Shown piece by piece: positions 8,566 through 17,396 of a stretch of DNA of 64,000 bases (positions are counted from its first letter, which is position 1; each line of letters starts with the position of its first letter). The DNA comes from Paenibacillus sp. HGH0039. GTDB lineage: Bacteria > Bacillota > Bacilli > Paenibacillales > NBRC-103111. The DNA lies in the NCBI RefSeq assembly GCF_000411255.1, contig NZ_KE150413.1, forward strand, positions 908,999-972,998, read 5' to 3'. The notes below the pieces were generated by a model, which searched no databases, was not told the DNA's origin, and was given only the letters and a program-made list of their open reading frames with translations. A program made the position numbers and the translations under genes.

Positions 8566-8832
8566 GTGCTTAGATCAATTTCGGATACGTTATTTTTACT
8601 GGCTTTAATTCTGCTCATTGTGTCGGCAATCGTGAGCGGCATCGGTTTCCAGGCTTTTACGATGAGAAGAAAAGACAATGACCCGCGTCAAATCGAGGTC
8701 CCTAACAAGCAAAAGCAGCTCGAAAAGCAGAACAAAGGCATGGCCGGATTCATTCGTTCCAAAATCACGCTGACGGCGGTCGTGTTTGCTTTGGTGTCTG
8801 TCGTTTTGTCCTATTTGGAGCGGTATGTGTAA
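8566..8832 (+). CDS. Small two-helix membrane protein, 88 aa
   Basis: GTG at 8566 with AAGGATGG just upstream; a TATAAT hexamer at 8518-8523 may be its -10. The protein has one hydrophobic helix at about 8-31 (LFLLALILLIVSAIVSGIGF), a charged middle (RRKDNDPRQIEVPNKQKQLEKQNKG) and a second helix at about 67-84. This gives a hairpin topology with a cytoplasmic loop. I do not recognise the family. It stands alone, with a hairpin after its stop. Confidence 0.65.
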   Translation: MLRSISDTLFLLALILLIVSAIVSGIGFQAFTMRRKDNDPRQIEVPNKQKQLEKQNKGMAGFIRSKITLTAVVFALVSVVLSYLERYV

Positions 8833-8840
8833 AATAAAGA

Positions 8841-8885
8841 AACAAATCCGCAGGCGTAGAAATGCGCTTGTCCGGGATTTGTTTA
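8841..8885 (+). terminator. Hairpin after the two-helix membrane protein gene
   Basis: AACAAATCC (8841-8849) pairs perfectly with GGATTTGTT (8875-8883), with extra partial pairing in the loop. The T residues lie inside the descending arm. Confidence 0.5.
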
Positions 8886-8991
8886 TAGGTATAAACTATA
8901 ATGAAAGTAGTTTTTGTGTATTAGACATTATAAGTGTTTCTCTTCATACTGAATGTACTACCCGCACAGACGGGAACGGGAGGCGTTCGGA

Positions 8992-9768
8992 ATGAAGGAA
9001 GCGGAACAGGGAAAATGGGACGCGGGGCATTATGACACGCAGATGCATTTCGTATCCAAGTTAGGCAAAGGAGTGGTGGAGCTGTTAAACCCGGCGGCGG
9101 GGGAATCGATTCTCGATCTGGGCTGCGGAACGGGCAGTCTGGCTCATGAAATGGCCCTTCTCGGCGCGAAAGTGACGGGCGTGGATTTCTCGGAGACGAT
9201 GATCGAGGAGGCGAGGCAGAAGTATCCGGAGCTTGCTTTTGAGGTGGGGGATGCGAGGACATACCGGAGCGGCCGGACGTTCGACGCGGTATTCTCCAAC
9301 GCCGCGCTGCACTGGGTCCCGCAGGCCGATGAAGCCGCGCGGACGGTAGCGGAAGCGCTGCGGCCGGGAGGGCGGTTCGCGGCCGAATTCGGCGGCTTCG
9401 GCAACGTGGCCCGGATCGAGCGGGCGATCCACGAGGCCGTTCGCGAAGCCGGGATCGATCCCGAGCCGCGAAACCCCTGGTATTTCCCGACTATCGGGGA
9501 ATATACGGGCGTGCTGGAGAGGGCCGGGCTCGATGTCCGCTGCGCGGAGCTCTTTGACCGGCCGACGCCGCTGCCGGGAGGAGAGCAGGCCATCCGGCAC
9601 TGGCTGCATGCGTTTGCCGGCAGCTTCTTCGCCGGAATCGACGCGGCGACGCAGGAGCGCATCACGCAGGGCGTGGAGGAGCGTCTGCGCCCCGCGCTGT
9701 TCCGGGACGGCGTCTGGACCGGCGATTACTGCCGGATCCGGGTGCTGGCCCGGAAGCCGCTGGGCTGA
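8992..9768 (+). CDS. Class I SAM-dependent methyltransferase
   Basis: 258 residues from ATG 8992, chosen over an upstream in-frame ATG at 8953 because GGGAGG stands eight bases before it. The Rossmann-type SAM-binding motif I is ILDLGCGTGSLA (about residues 38-49), followed by motif II with the acidic residue (VTGVDFSETMIEEA) and the later motif FDAVFSNAALHWV. The latter is typical of the small-molecule methyltransferases annotated as trans-aconitate methyltransferase-like. The C-terminal half (EYTGVLERAGLDV) fits the same group. The substrate is not known. The gene stands alone. Confidence 0.88.
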   Translation: MKEAEQGKWDAGHYDTQMHFVSKLGKGVVELLNPAAGESILDLGCGTGSLAHEMALLGAKVTGVDFSETMIEEARQKYPELAFEVGDARTYRSGRTFDAVFSNAALHWVPQADEAARTVAEALRPGGRFAAEFGGFGNVARIERAIHEAVREAGIDPEPRNPWYFPTIGEYTGVLERAGLDVRCAELFDRPTPLPGGEQAIRHWLHAFAGSFFAGIDAATQERITQGVEERLRPALFRDGVWTGDYCRIRVLARKPLG

Positions 9769-9894
9769 GGCGGGCGGGGGCCGGCAGGCCGAAGGGCGCG
9801 CTCTCCGCGTGAAGCTCGCGGCAGGCACACCGTGCACAGGTCCGCGCCGCAAGATTCGCCGCGGCTGTGCTCGCGCCCGCGGCATGCGCCCGCG

Positions 9895-10962
9895 CTAGCC
9901 CGACGCCCGCGCGATAAACTCCGGCGCGAGGACGATCTTCTCGTGAGCGCGGCCGGGATGGCGCTTGCGGTAGAGGAGCGTCTCTACCGCCCGGATGCCG
10001 AGGAGCTCCTTGCTCAGCTCGACCGTGCTGAGCGCAGGCGACGAAGCGGCCGCCGCTTCGATGTTGTCGAAACCGATCACGCGGCACTGTCCGGGGATGT
10101 CGAAGCCCCGCTGCTTGAGCAGAGCCATCAGCCGCAGCGCAATGTGATCGTTCGCGCAGATGAAGCCGTCCGGCAGCTCGCTCGTGGAGACGGCGCCCAC
10201 ACGGACCGCCAGATCGTGGGGCCACGTCGGACTCAAGTAAGGCACGTTCCACTTGCTCAGGCAGACGGAACGGCCGGATTCCGCCGCTTCCTCGGAGGCA
10301 ATCCGGCAGCCTAACGCGCGTTCCCTGAAGCTGACGGAGAAGGAGTCGCTCCCCACGAAAACGAGCGAGTCGCAGCCTTCCCGCAGAAGCTGCTTGGTCG
10401 CGGCCACTGCGGCGTCGACATTGCTGTTGACGACGCAGTCCACGTTAACGAGCGGCTCCTCGTGGTCCACGAGCACGAGCGGCAGTCCGGTCTGCTGCAG
10501 GGAGATGACGGCCCGCGTCGAAAAGGTGCCGAGCAGAATGTGGCCCATACAGCGTGCAGGGTCCAAAAATCCCGGCATGGCCAACTCGTCTTCCCGGTGA
10601 GGCGGGACGGAAATCAACATATAGTGTGCTTGGAGGTCGCGGCACGTTTGAGCGAGGCCGTCGATGACCTTCGGCCAGAAGAACGGGTCCTGCTGCTTGG
10701 CGCTGTGTATCCATACCAGCATATAAGGATCGGAGGAAGAAGAGGTTATTTCTTTTCTTCTGCCATCCCACTCCTGGAAAAGTCCGGCCGCGGCCGGGCT
10801 TTTGTTGATTTTTTTCCGGTAGCCCATAGTCCGGGCGGTTTCCATGATTTTCAGCCGCGTTTCGTCGCTGACCCCGTCTTTTCCTGAAAGCGCTTGTGAA
10901 ACGGTGTATTTTGAAATGCCAAGCCGGTCGGCAATGTTTTGCATGGAGACGTGTTTACTCAT
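9895..10962 (-). CDS. LacI family transcriptional regulator
   Basis: 355 residues. The N-terminal LacI helix-turn-helix is clear (MQNIADRLGISKYTVSQALSGKDGVSDETR), with the hinge helix around 45-58. A periplasmic-binding-like sensor domain follows (about 80-350), with the typical GHILLGTFSTRAV, GLPLVLVDHEE, GFICANDHIALRLM and VIGFDN segments. It should bind a sugar or related effector and repress a carbohydrate operon. The flanking genes are not sugar genes, so its target is not evident. The minus-strand start is preceded by AAAGG. Confidence 0.9.
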   Translation of the reverse strand: MSKHVSMQNIADRLGISKYTVSQALSGKDGVSDETRLKIMETARTMGYRKKINKSPAAAGLFQEWDGRRKEITSSSSDPYMLVWIHSAKQQDPFFWPKVIDGLAQTCRDLQAHYMLISVPPHREDELAMPGFLDPARCMGHILLGTFSTRAVISLQQTGLPLVLVDHEEPLVNVDCVVNSNVDAAVAATKQLLREGCDSLVFVGSDSFSVSFRERALGCRIASEEAAESGRSVCLSKWNVPYLSPTWPHDLAVRVGAVSTSELPDGFICANDHIALRLMALLKQRGFDIPGQCRVIGFDNIEAAAASSPALSTVELSKELLGIRAVETLLYRKRHPGRAHEKIVLAPEFIARASG

Positions 10963-11179
10963 CGTGCACCGCCTTTAAGTGGGTTCGGTTTGACAGCTCT
11001 GCCCCCTCATTTTTCCTTCAAAAAAAGGTTCTGTCAATACCCGCGGCGCAAATAGTTGCGGGATTTTTTCCGGCTTTCTTTTCTCCCTGTTTGGAAAACT
11101 TGTGCTAAACTAGCAGAGGAATGGATTCCGGGCATGCGAGGACGCCTGGAACCTCCGAAAGCTGAAGGGAGGGTTTCCC

Positions 11180-11995
11180 ATGATTCGATCCGTACGTCAC
11201 GGGATTCGGCAGCTGCTGCTTTTCGGCTGGCTGGAAGCTCTTTCGTGCCTGTTTCCCGTTCTTATTTTTATCAGTCTGGCTGTTCTGAAGACGGCAAACG
11301 TCCCCCACATGTATGACCTTATGCTGGTCATTTGTCTGCTGATTCAATGGGCGATGGTCCGGACGGGGCTTGAAACAAGGGATGAAGTGAAAGTGATCTG
11401 CCTGTTCCATCTGATCGGGCTGGCGCTGGAGATTTATAAGGTGAATATGGGCTCCTGGTCGTATCCGGAGGAAGCCTGGACGAAAGTATGGGGCGTACCG
11501 CTTTACAGCGGGTTTATGTACGCGAGCGTGGCGAGTTATTTGTGCCAGGCCTGGCGGAGATTGCATGTGGAGCTGACCCGCTGGCCTTCGCCTTGGTTTG
11601 CGGTTCCGCTCGGAGCCGCGATCTATCTGAATTTTATGACCCACCATTATATCTGGGATTTGCGCTGGGTGCTGACCGTGCTGCTGTTCGTGCTGTTTTT
11701 CCGGACTGCGGTCCTGTTTACCGTCGGCAGGAAAACGTACCGGATGCCGCTCGTCCTTTCTTTTTTTCTTATCGGCTTTTTTATTTGGCTGGCGGAAAAT
11801 ATCGCAACTTTCCTGGGGGCGTGGCAGTATCCGAACCAGAGGGAAAGCTGGCAGCTTGTCTCTTTCGGCAAAATGAGCTCGTGGTTCCTGCTTGTCATCG
11901 TGAGCTTTCTGATTGTCGCGCAGCTTAAGCGGGTCAAACAATCGGAAAACAAGCCTGACGGGAGGATGGTACCGGCGGCGGTTCCGGAGGAGTAG
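11180..11995 (+). CDS. DUF817 (YoaT-like) integral membrane protein
   Basis: 271 residues with about seven hydrophobic helices. Conserved polar stretches typical of DUF817 are present: EVKVICLFHLIGLALEIYKVNMGSWSYPE, LYSGFMYASVASYLCQAW, and FWLAENIATFLGAWQYPNQ-like text near residue 215. The family is a bacterial inner-membrane protein of unknown function (YoaT in Bacillus subtilis). It ends three bases before the following MATE gene, so the two are probably one transcriptional and translational unit. That coupling hints at a linked transport function, but this is inference. Confidence 0.82.
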   Translation: MIRSVRHGIRQLLLFGWLEALSCLFPVLIFISLAVLKTANVPHMYDLMLVICLLIQWAMVRTGLETRDEVKVICLFHLIGLALEIYKVNMGSWSYPEEAWTKVWGVPLYSGFMYASVASYLCQAWRRLHVELTRWPSPWFAVPLGAAIYLNFMTHHYIWDLRWVLTVLLFVLFFRTAVLFTVGRKTYRMPLVLSFFLIGFFIWLAENIATFLGAWQYPNQRESWQLVSFGKMSSWFLLVIVSFLIVAQLKRVKQSENKPDGRMVPAAVPEE

Positions 11996-11998
11996 TCT

Positions 11999-13342
11999 AT
12001 GTTTACAAATTGGGGAATGATTTTGCGGCTTGCGGTTCCGTCGATCGTGTCGTTCGCGGCCGCGACGCTGACGGGTACGATTAATTTGATGATGGTGGGC
12101 CCGATGGGAGCCCTCGTCATCGCCGCGGTAGGAATTTGCAACATTATTATGTATAACGCCTGGGCCGCCTGCTCGGGGATCGGTCACACGGTGAATTATC
12201 TTGTGGCTCAAAATTTCGGGGCTGGAGATATGAAGAAAGGCGTGGAGCGCACATACATTGCGCTTTATCTTTGCCTGGCTCTCATTGCCGTCATCCTGGC
12301 TGCGGGGTGGTTCGGAAGCGAAGGGATTCTGCGGCTGATGGGAAGCTCCGAAGAACTGGTTGCCGCAGGGAAGGAATATCTGGAGCTCCGGTTTTATGCG
12401 ATGGCGTTTTCCGTGCTGAACTTTGTCCTTTTCGGGTTTCTGAGGGGAATCGGAGATACCCGGTCTCCTATGGCTCTGACGATTCTGGGGAATGCGGCGA
12501 TGATTGTGTTCACCTACGGGTTGACGTACGGTCATCTCGGGTTTCCCGAGCTAGGGCTTCCGGGCGCGGGGCTGGCCGTTCTGATCGGGGAAGCCATCTG
12601 CAGTATCGGCTCCGTGTATATCGTGTTTTTCCGGCTGCATGACAAATACCGGACCCGCACGCGGGTCAAACTGGACCGCAGGGAAGCCCGCCTGATTGCA
12701 GGCGAAAGCGGGAAGCTCGGCATGCAGGAATTTGCGATGAGCCTGGCGATGTTCGTCTTCACGATGTTCGTGACCCGCCTGGGGACGGAGGCGCTGGCCG
12801 CCAACGAGATTGCCCTGAACGTGATGGCGCTCGGCTTCATGCCGGCTTTCGCCTTCGCCTCCACGGCGACGATCCTCGTCGGGCGCGAGGTCGGCAAGCA
12901 CCGGCCCGACCTGGCCCGCCGGTACGGCACCGACACGGCGGTGCTCGGCAGCATCTGCCTGCTGGTCCTGGGTGCGGTGGAATTCGTTTTCGCGGTTCCG
13001 ATCGCGAGGCTGTATTCCCAGGACCCGGAGGTTTACGCGCTTGCCGCCGATCTCATCCGGATTTCCGCGTTTTTGCAGCTGTTTGACGGTCTTCTGAATT
13101 TCTACGCGGGAGGTCTGCGGGGAATCGGAGATACGACCTTTCTGCTGGGAACTTCGCTTGTGCTCAGCTGGGTCTTCTTCGTGCCGCTCGCGTATTTGCT
13201 CACCTTTGTGTGGGGATTCGGTTCGGCCGGCGCGTGGATTTCACTGTATGCGTTTATTGCCGCCTTCGGCCTTGCCGTCATGTACCGGTTCTACCGGACG
13301 GACTGGGCTGCGGTGCGGATTAAAGAGGCCGAAGGCCGCTGA
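11999..13342 (+). CDS. MATE family efflux transporter (DinF-like)
   Basis: 447 residues, about 12 membrane helices in two halves. Typical features are the N-terminal LRLAVPSIVSFAAATLTGTINLMMVG, the FGFLRGIGDTRSPM motif repeated later as YAGGLRGIGDTTFLLG, and FAFASTATILVGREVGKH. It starts three bases after the DUF817 stop, with the ribosome site (GGAGGAG) inside that gene, so translation is probably coupled. It should act as a cation-driven exporter. The substrate is unknown, and it is clearly distinct from the MATE protein at 6437. Confidence 0.92.
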   Translation: MFTNWGMILRLAVPSIVSFAAATLTGTINLMMVGPMGALVIAAVGICNIIMYNAWAACSGIGHTVNYLVAQNFGAGDMKKGVERTYIALYLCLALIAVILAAGWFGSEGILRLMGSSEELVAAGKEYLELRFYAMAFSVLNFVLFGFLRGIGDTRSPMALTILGNAAMIVFTYGLTYGHLGFPELGLPGAGLAVLIGEAICSIGSVYIVFFRLHDKYRTRTRVKLDRREARLIAGESGKLGMQEFAMSLAMFVFTMFVTRLGTEALAANEIALNVMALGFMPAFAFASTATILVGREVGKHRPDLARRYGTDTAVLGSICLLVLGAVEFVFAVPIARLYSQDPEVYALAADLIRISAFLQLFDGLLNFYAGGLRGIGDTTFLLGTSLVLSWVFFVPLAYLLTFVWGFGSAGAWISLYAFIAAFGLAVMYRFYRTDWAAVRIKEAEGR

Positions 13343-13344
13343 AT

Positions 13345-13374
13345 GGACGGCCGGGTTCCGGCTGTCCTTTTTTT
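13345..13374 (+). terminator. Rho-independent terminator
   Basis: GGACGGCCGG (13345-13354) pairs with CCGGCTGTCC (13358-13367) with one G-U, followed by seven T. It ends the DUF817-MATE operon. Confidence 0.88.
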
Positions 13375-13503
13375 ATGGGGAAATGTGCAGCAGGGTTTGC
13401 AAGAAGGATGGGAAACGATGAAGACCCGGATTGCTCGCGGGACACGCGGGGTAAGAATAGGTAACAGCACAGGCGTGCACGGGGTGCACGGGAGGAGGGG
13501 GAA

Positions 13504-14202
13504 ATGATGATGGGATGGCTTTGGGCCGTTCAAGTGATCTTGTTTGCCGCCGGTACCGGTCTTGGGATGTCGGATGCCCGGCGTAAAAGTACGGAGGTCC
13601 GGCTTCCGTTATGGGTGCGGATGCTGATCAGTCTGACGCTTACAGCGGCCGCTTTTGCCTTGTGGCGGGACGATCCGGCCTCTTCCTCCAAAGAGTGGAT
13701 TTTCTGGGGAATGGCCTGGTCGTTCATCGGCGACTTGTCCATGGCCGGGATTATCCCCTGGAGGCATCCGATGATCGGCGGAATGCTGACGTTCGCCGTG
13801 GCGCACGTCTTCTATATCGCGGCGTTTGCGGCTGCCCTGCATCGTGAGGGACTTGACCTTATGAACGCGGGCCTGGCCGTCGCTGCCGTGTTCTACGGTC
13901 TGGTGCTGATCGCCGCCTGGCTGCTCCTGATCCGCAATCCCGACGCTCCGCGCCTGTTCAACACCGGCTCGCTCGTCTACGGCTTGTGGATCGGGGCCAT
14001 GGCGTCGGCTGCGGCTGCTATGGCCTGGTCCCTTGGCGGGGCGCTCTGGCTGACGGCTGTCGGCGGGCTGCTCTTCGTCGTATCGGATACGATCATCGGG
14101 GCCGCAGCCATCGGCGGCAGGTCGCTCCGTCATCAGGGATACTGGGTCTGGCTGACATACGTGGCGGCTCAGATGTGCATCGTATACGCGTTTACCCTGT
14201 GA
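13504..14202 (+). CDS. YhhN family (lysoplasmalogenase-like) membrane protein
   Basis: 232 residues, eight predicted helices. The YhhN/TMEM86 signature is visible: FWGMAWSFIGDLSMAG (acidic residue inside a helix), GMLTFAVAHVFYIAAF, and near the C-terminus GGLLFVVSDTIIGAAAI with a conserved Ser-Asp. Eukaryotic TMEM86 hydrolyses the vinyl-ether bond of lysoplasmalogens; the bacterial members probably act on ether or related lipids. AGGAGG stands five bases before the first of three clustered ATG codons, so the exact start is uncertain by two residues. The 3' end overlaps the convergent gene by 11 bp. Confidence 0.85.
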   Translation: MMMGWLWAVQVILFAAGTGLGMSDARRKSTEVRLPLWVRMLISLTLTAAAFALWRDDPASSSKEWIFWGMAWSFIGDLSMAGIIPWRHPMIGGMLTFAVAHVFYIAAFAAALHREGLDLMNAGLAVAAVFYGLVLIAAWLLLIRNPDAPRLFNTGSLVYGLWIGAMASAAAAMAWSLGGALWLTAVGGLLFVVSDTIIGAAAIGGRSLRHQGYWVWLTYVAAQMCIVYAFTL

Positions 14203-14926
14203 CCCTGTCTTTAGGCAGCGACTGCACGAACCGGGCGAAGGCGGCGGTATGGTCGATTTTCTGCTTGACGGACCAGTCGTCGATGCTTTTGTTGTGGCGG
14301 GCGAACTGCTTTTCAATGGCATCGTAATCGCCGTAAAATATTCTCCCGTCCAGACCGGCCCAGTTAATGGCATGCCGATATTCCACAGGGCCGGTTTTGA
14401 ACGGAACGAGGTATTCCACCAGAATATGTTTGCGCCTCAGAATCTCATATTCACTGCTTGCGACGATTTCTTCCGTGAGACAAATGTCATCTATAACGGC
14501 TCCGGACCATTGCTGGATGTTTTCGAGGTTGTATGCGTTTGTGATTCCTTTGCCGAAAATGTTTTTCTGATTCTCCGATTCGTGAACGGTGACGGGACCT
14601 TTGGAAATCGCGCCTCTGAGCGGGGCGCCCCGCTGCATAAAAAACAGCAGAGCGCTGAAAGCCGCGTTCACGATGTTCACGAACTGGACGGGCGAGGTTC
14701 CTTCCGTCCACATGATGATGCTGTCGGACACCGACAGCACTTGAATAGCGCTGGGCATGCCGAGCTCGGAGTTTACATCGTCCATCATTTTTTTCGTCCG
14801 GTTGATGTTGTGCATAATGTCGTTGGAAAAGATGGTTTGCAGGTCGAGGTGGCTGTTCTTATCCACCAGATCTTTAAAGCCGAGAATGTCCAGGAACGCC
14901 ACGTAACTGTCCTCGATCGTTTTCAA
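14192..14926 (-). CDS. Class III nucleotidyl-cyclase-fold protein
   Basis: 244 residues from TTG 14926. The alternative GTG at 14935 touches the GGGAGG ribosome site and is too close, whereas TTG 14926 has an eight-base spacer. The segments match the class III cyclase fold in order: SYVAFLDILGFKDLV (first metal Asp, residue 13), LSVSDSIIMW (SD in place of the second metal position), RGAPLRGAISKGPV, and FGKGITNAYNLENI (the V/T-N-x-A-x-x-L helix). Proteins with this FLDILGF start are widespread and mostly unstudied; cyclase activity is not assured. It is an orphan with no adjacent effector gene. Its 3' end overlaps the convergent YhhN gene. Confidence 0.65.
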   Translation of the reverse strand: MKTIEDSYVAFLDILGFKDLVDKNSHLDLQTIFSNDIMHNINRTKKMMDDVNSELGMPSAIQVLSVSDSIIMWTEGTSPVQFVNIVNAAFSALLFFMQRGAPLRGAISKGPVTVHESENQKNIFGKGITNAYNLENIQQWSGAVIDDICLTEEIVASSEYEILRRKHILVEYLVPFKTGPVEYRHAINWAGLDGRIFYGDYDAIEKQFARHNKSIDDWSVKQKIDHTAAFARFVQSLPKDRVTG

Positions 14927-15012
14927 TTCCCACACCTCCCGCTTTAAAAAATGCCCTTTGAATTCGTCGCCTTACAAACGTTTGCCGCAATAAACCGGCT
15001 CAGCCGGCTGAA

Positions 15013-16095
15013 TCAGGAACTGCTGCAGGACGAACTGCTGCATGAAGACGAACTGCTGCAGGACGAACTGCTGCATGACGAGCTGCTGCACGAAGACGAA
15101 CTGCTGCAGGAGCTGCCGTCGGACGAGCCGCTGCATGACGAGCTGCTGCACGAAGAGCCGCTGCCGGACGAATTGCTGTCAGACGAGCCGCCGCAGTCCG
15201 AAGAGCTGCAGTTCGAGCTGCTGCAGTCCGAATCGCCGGACCCGTTGCCGCCGCTTCCCTCACGATCGTCGTCCCCGTTCAGGATGGAGTAGAATAGCAG
15301 GGCGCTGAGGGCGCCGTAACCCGCGCCGGAGAAGTCGCTCGCGTTAAATGAAGAGGCCGTCGTCCTTCCGGCCGAAGACATCCTGCGGGAGTCTCCCGCT
15401 GCAGCGGCCGGCGGGGCATTCTGGATGCCGTTGAAAAGGTGGCGCACCAACTCCTGAACGGCATCTTCATAAATGCCGATCGTATTCGGCTTGAAATAAT
15501 CCCGCCGGATGCGATTCCAGTCAAAAGCGCGGGCATATGCGACAAATTCGGGGTGAAGCTTGCGCTGCCCGAACTTCCCGAGCAGTTGCTCATTTTCCGG
15601 ATAGAAGCGGAACACAAGGGAGTAAACGAGCTCGAACAGGGCTCTATCGTGCTCGCCCGGTTGAAGCGCATCGCCGACATGCGGCGAATGGTGAATCATT
15701 TCCCCCAGAAGATCTCTGCAAAACTCCTGATAATCGCGGGTGAACATCAAAGCTTCGTGCCAGATTTCATCCACGGACGTGCTGTACATGCCCACATTAT
15801 TCAAGTAAATATTGATCGCCAGAAAGCGTTTGAACTCCAGGAAGATCCAGGAATACTCGGTTTCGGAAATATCCGGATGCTCTTTCAGCACGCGTGCTTT
15901 TACATGGTCCCAATACCGGGCGTATTTGCCGAAAACCTCATTGAACCGGGCTTCTACCGGTTTCAGGCTGTCGTTCTCGAGCACGCCCAGCCCATACGGA
16001 GCGAAAGAGGAAAACAACTGGACAGGCGGCGTTTTTGGCTGCTTTTGCACAGGCTGTGATTTCATACTAGTAAAAAACCATTTAAAAAAAGACAC
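15013..16095 (-). CDS. Protein with glycine-rich-domain-like core and Ser/Cys repeat tail
   Basis: 360 residues from GTG 16095 (GGAGG at six bases). The folded part, about residues 40-230, carries SVDEIWHEALMFTRDYQEFC and GEMIHHSP, a His-containing motif resembling the glycine-rich-domain (GRDP/DUF1399) family; I am not certain of that assignment. From about residue 275 to the end the protein is almost only Ser, Cys, Gly and Asp, finishing in regular CSSSSC repeats (about 12 cysteines in the last 60 residues). The DNA of this tail is a run of CTGCTGCAG/GACGAA units and gives a spurious Leu/Glu-rich frame on the plus strand. No signal peptide is evident. The tail could bind metal or be disulfide-linked in a spore or envelope structure. 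Confidence 0.7.
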   Translation of the reverse strand: MSFFKWFFTSMKSQPVQKQPKTPPVQLFSSFAPYGLGVLENDSLKPVEARFNEVFGKYARYWDHVKARVLKEHPDISETEYSWIFLEFKRFLAINIYLNNVGMYSTSVDEIWHEALMFTRDYQEFCRDLLGEMIHHSPHVGDALQPGEHDRALFELVYSLVFRFYPENEQLLGKFGQRKLHPEFVAYARAFDWNRIRRDYFKPNTIGIYEDAVQELVRHLFNGIQNAPPAAAAGDSRRMSSAGRTTASSFNASDFSGAGYGALSALLFYSILNGDDDREGSGGNGSGDSDCSSSNCSSSDCGGSSDSNSSGSGSSCSSSSCSGSSDGSSCSSSSSCSSSSCSSSSCSSSSSCSSSSCSSS

Positions 16096-16126
16096 GTGAA
16101 ACCTCCAAAATCAGGGCGATACCTGT

Positions 16127-16930
16127 TTAGTTCGTTGCTTGGTTAGTTGCTTTGTTTATGGTATTGCTCGATCCAGGCTCCGGAACCGCAGCTGCTATCT
16201 GTGTGCTGTCATAGTACTCAAACGCCGCGTTAAGAAACTCCAGCAGTTCGGGTTCGAACGGGTACAGGTTCATCGGATTTTCCTCCGCGCCGTGCAGCTC
16301 CCAGTACTTGTTCATCAGAGCCTCATTGCCGTCAAAAGCCTCTAAGGCCAGCGCCGTGATCCGTGCAGCCACTTCCTGAGCGGCCGGAGAAGCCGGATCT
16401 TCGTGCATGACGGCCCTGGCCTGTGCAACCTCTTCCGTCCAGCGCGCTGTGAGGGGGTCGCCTTTGTTCAGATTAGGCAGCTTGTGAAGCAGCTTCCGTT
16501 CCTCGGCCGTGAAATGCTCGCGGATGAAGCGCTGCTTGGCCGCGGGATCTTTTTGACTGAGCCGGATCATTTGGAACATCGCGTTCCAGTTCAGGGTACC
16601 TTCTATTTGGACGGAATGGATCGTAACGCGGAGCATGCCTTCCAGTTCTTCGAGTTTCTCTTTCTCGCGCTGAACCATTCGTAGTTGATCTTCCAGGCAG
16701 GAGAGCCAGTCGGTTCCGTAGCTGTCGAGCATTTCATGGACGGTTTTTAACCCGAGTCCCATTTTTTTGAGAATCGAAATCTGTTCCAGCCGCATAACAT
16801 CCTCGTCGGAGTAAAGCCGGTGGCCGCCTTCCGTGGAGCCGGAGGGCTTCAGCAGCCCGATCTGATCGTAATGGTGCAAGGTGCGCACCGTGATGTTCGC
16901 TTTACGTGCAAGTTCGCCAACGGAATACAT
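16127..16930 (-). CDS. MerR family regulator with TipAS-like effector domain
   Basis: 267 residues. Residues 1-70 are the MerR winged helix (YSVGELARKANITVRTLHHYDQIGLLKP, then GGHRLYSDEDVMRLEQI). A coiled-coil dimerisation helix follows (about 80-115). The C-terminal part (about 130-245) resembles TipAS-type drug-binding domains: FTAEERKLLHKLP, then LALEAFDGNEALMNKYWELH. MerR proteins of this kind activate transcription from a long-spacer promoter on binding drugs or peptides. It ends 31 bp before the Ser/Cys-tailed gene on the same strand, so the two may share a transcript. Confidence 0.88.
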   Translation of the reverse strand: MYSVGELARKANITVRTLHHYDQIGLLKPSGSTEGGHRLYSDEDVMRLEQISILKKMGLGLKTVHEMLDSYGTDWLSCLEDQLRMVQREKEKLEELEGMLRVTIHSVQIEGTLNWNAMFQMIRLSQKDPAAKQRFIREHFTAEERKLLHKLPNLNKGDPLTARWTEEVAQARAVMHEDPASPAAQEVAARITALALEAFDGNEALMNKYWELHGAEENPMNLYPFEPELLEFLNAAFEYYDSTQIAAAVPEPGSSNTINKATNQATN

Positions 16931-17207
16931 GTCATCCCGATTTCCTTTCCCGATAGGGTTCTTTTCCTATTCTTATATCCTAAATCGTTCCAGTTCGAGC
17001 TTCAAGCTGTTTTTTATCCGGAGGCGGAGACCGGAGCCGGAAAACCGGATAAGGGAAACCGATGTTTGCAAGCGGCCGCATCCGGAAACGGATGTAAAAG
17101 TAAATCGGCCGAATAGAGCGGCCTTCCCCGGGCGAAAACTAGGGAGGCAGAGCGGAGAATCGACTCGTCGACGAACCGTACCCCTTTACGAAAAGGAGTG
17201 TCGTTTC
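16931..17207. other. Intergenic region with small inverted repeats
   Basis: No further gene is supported. TTATCCGG (17014-17021) and CCGGATAA (17045-17052) form a perfect 8-bp inverted repeat, and CATCCG/CGGATG (17079-17084 and 17089-17094) a GAAA-loop hairpin. Either could be part of the regulation of the divergent MerR gene or the 41-aa gene. Confidence 0.3.
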
Positions 17208-17333
17208 ATGACCCAATCGAAAAACCGGAAGGAAGGCTTGGCCAAAAGCCGCAAGCAAAGACAGAATCCCCACGGGAAAATCCGCTCGCTGAAAGAAATT
17301 GCCGCCGAAACTCATCAGGGAATAGAGGATTAG
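17208..17333 (+). CDS. Small basic protein, 41 aa (DUF6254-like?)
   Basis: ATG 17208 has AAGGAG nine bases upstream, which fixes the start inside a longer open frame. The 41-residue product is strongly basic at first (MTQSKNRKEGLAKSRKQRQN), then PHGKIRSLKEIAAETHQGIED. The ending KxRKQxQNPHGKIRSLKEI resembles short conserved Bacillales proteins that I recall as DUF6254; this recall is not certain. The function is unknown. It is followed by a strong bidirectional terminator at 17397. Confidence 0.65.
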   Translation: MTQSKNRKEGLAKSRKQRQNPHGKIRSLKEIAAETHQGIED

Positions 17334-17396
17334 GAAAAAAGGTTCTGTCCGCCAAGCGGACATCTCCCTGGCAATCCGGCCTCCCGGCGGCAACGC

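Noticed and set aside
11105-12535. 476-codon minus-strand frame over DUF817 and MATE genes
   Set aside because: It is antisense to two clear membrane-protein genes; the His/Arg/Gln-rich product is typical of antisense to hydrophobic codons.
14951-15292. Plus-strand frame rich in ELLQDELLHDELL repeats
   Set aside because: It is the exact antisense of the Ser/Cys tail of the minus-strand gene. The CTGCTGCAG/GACGAA DNA repeat opens several frames, and this one has no ribosome site.
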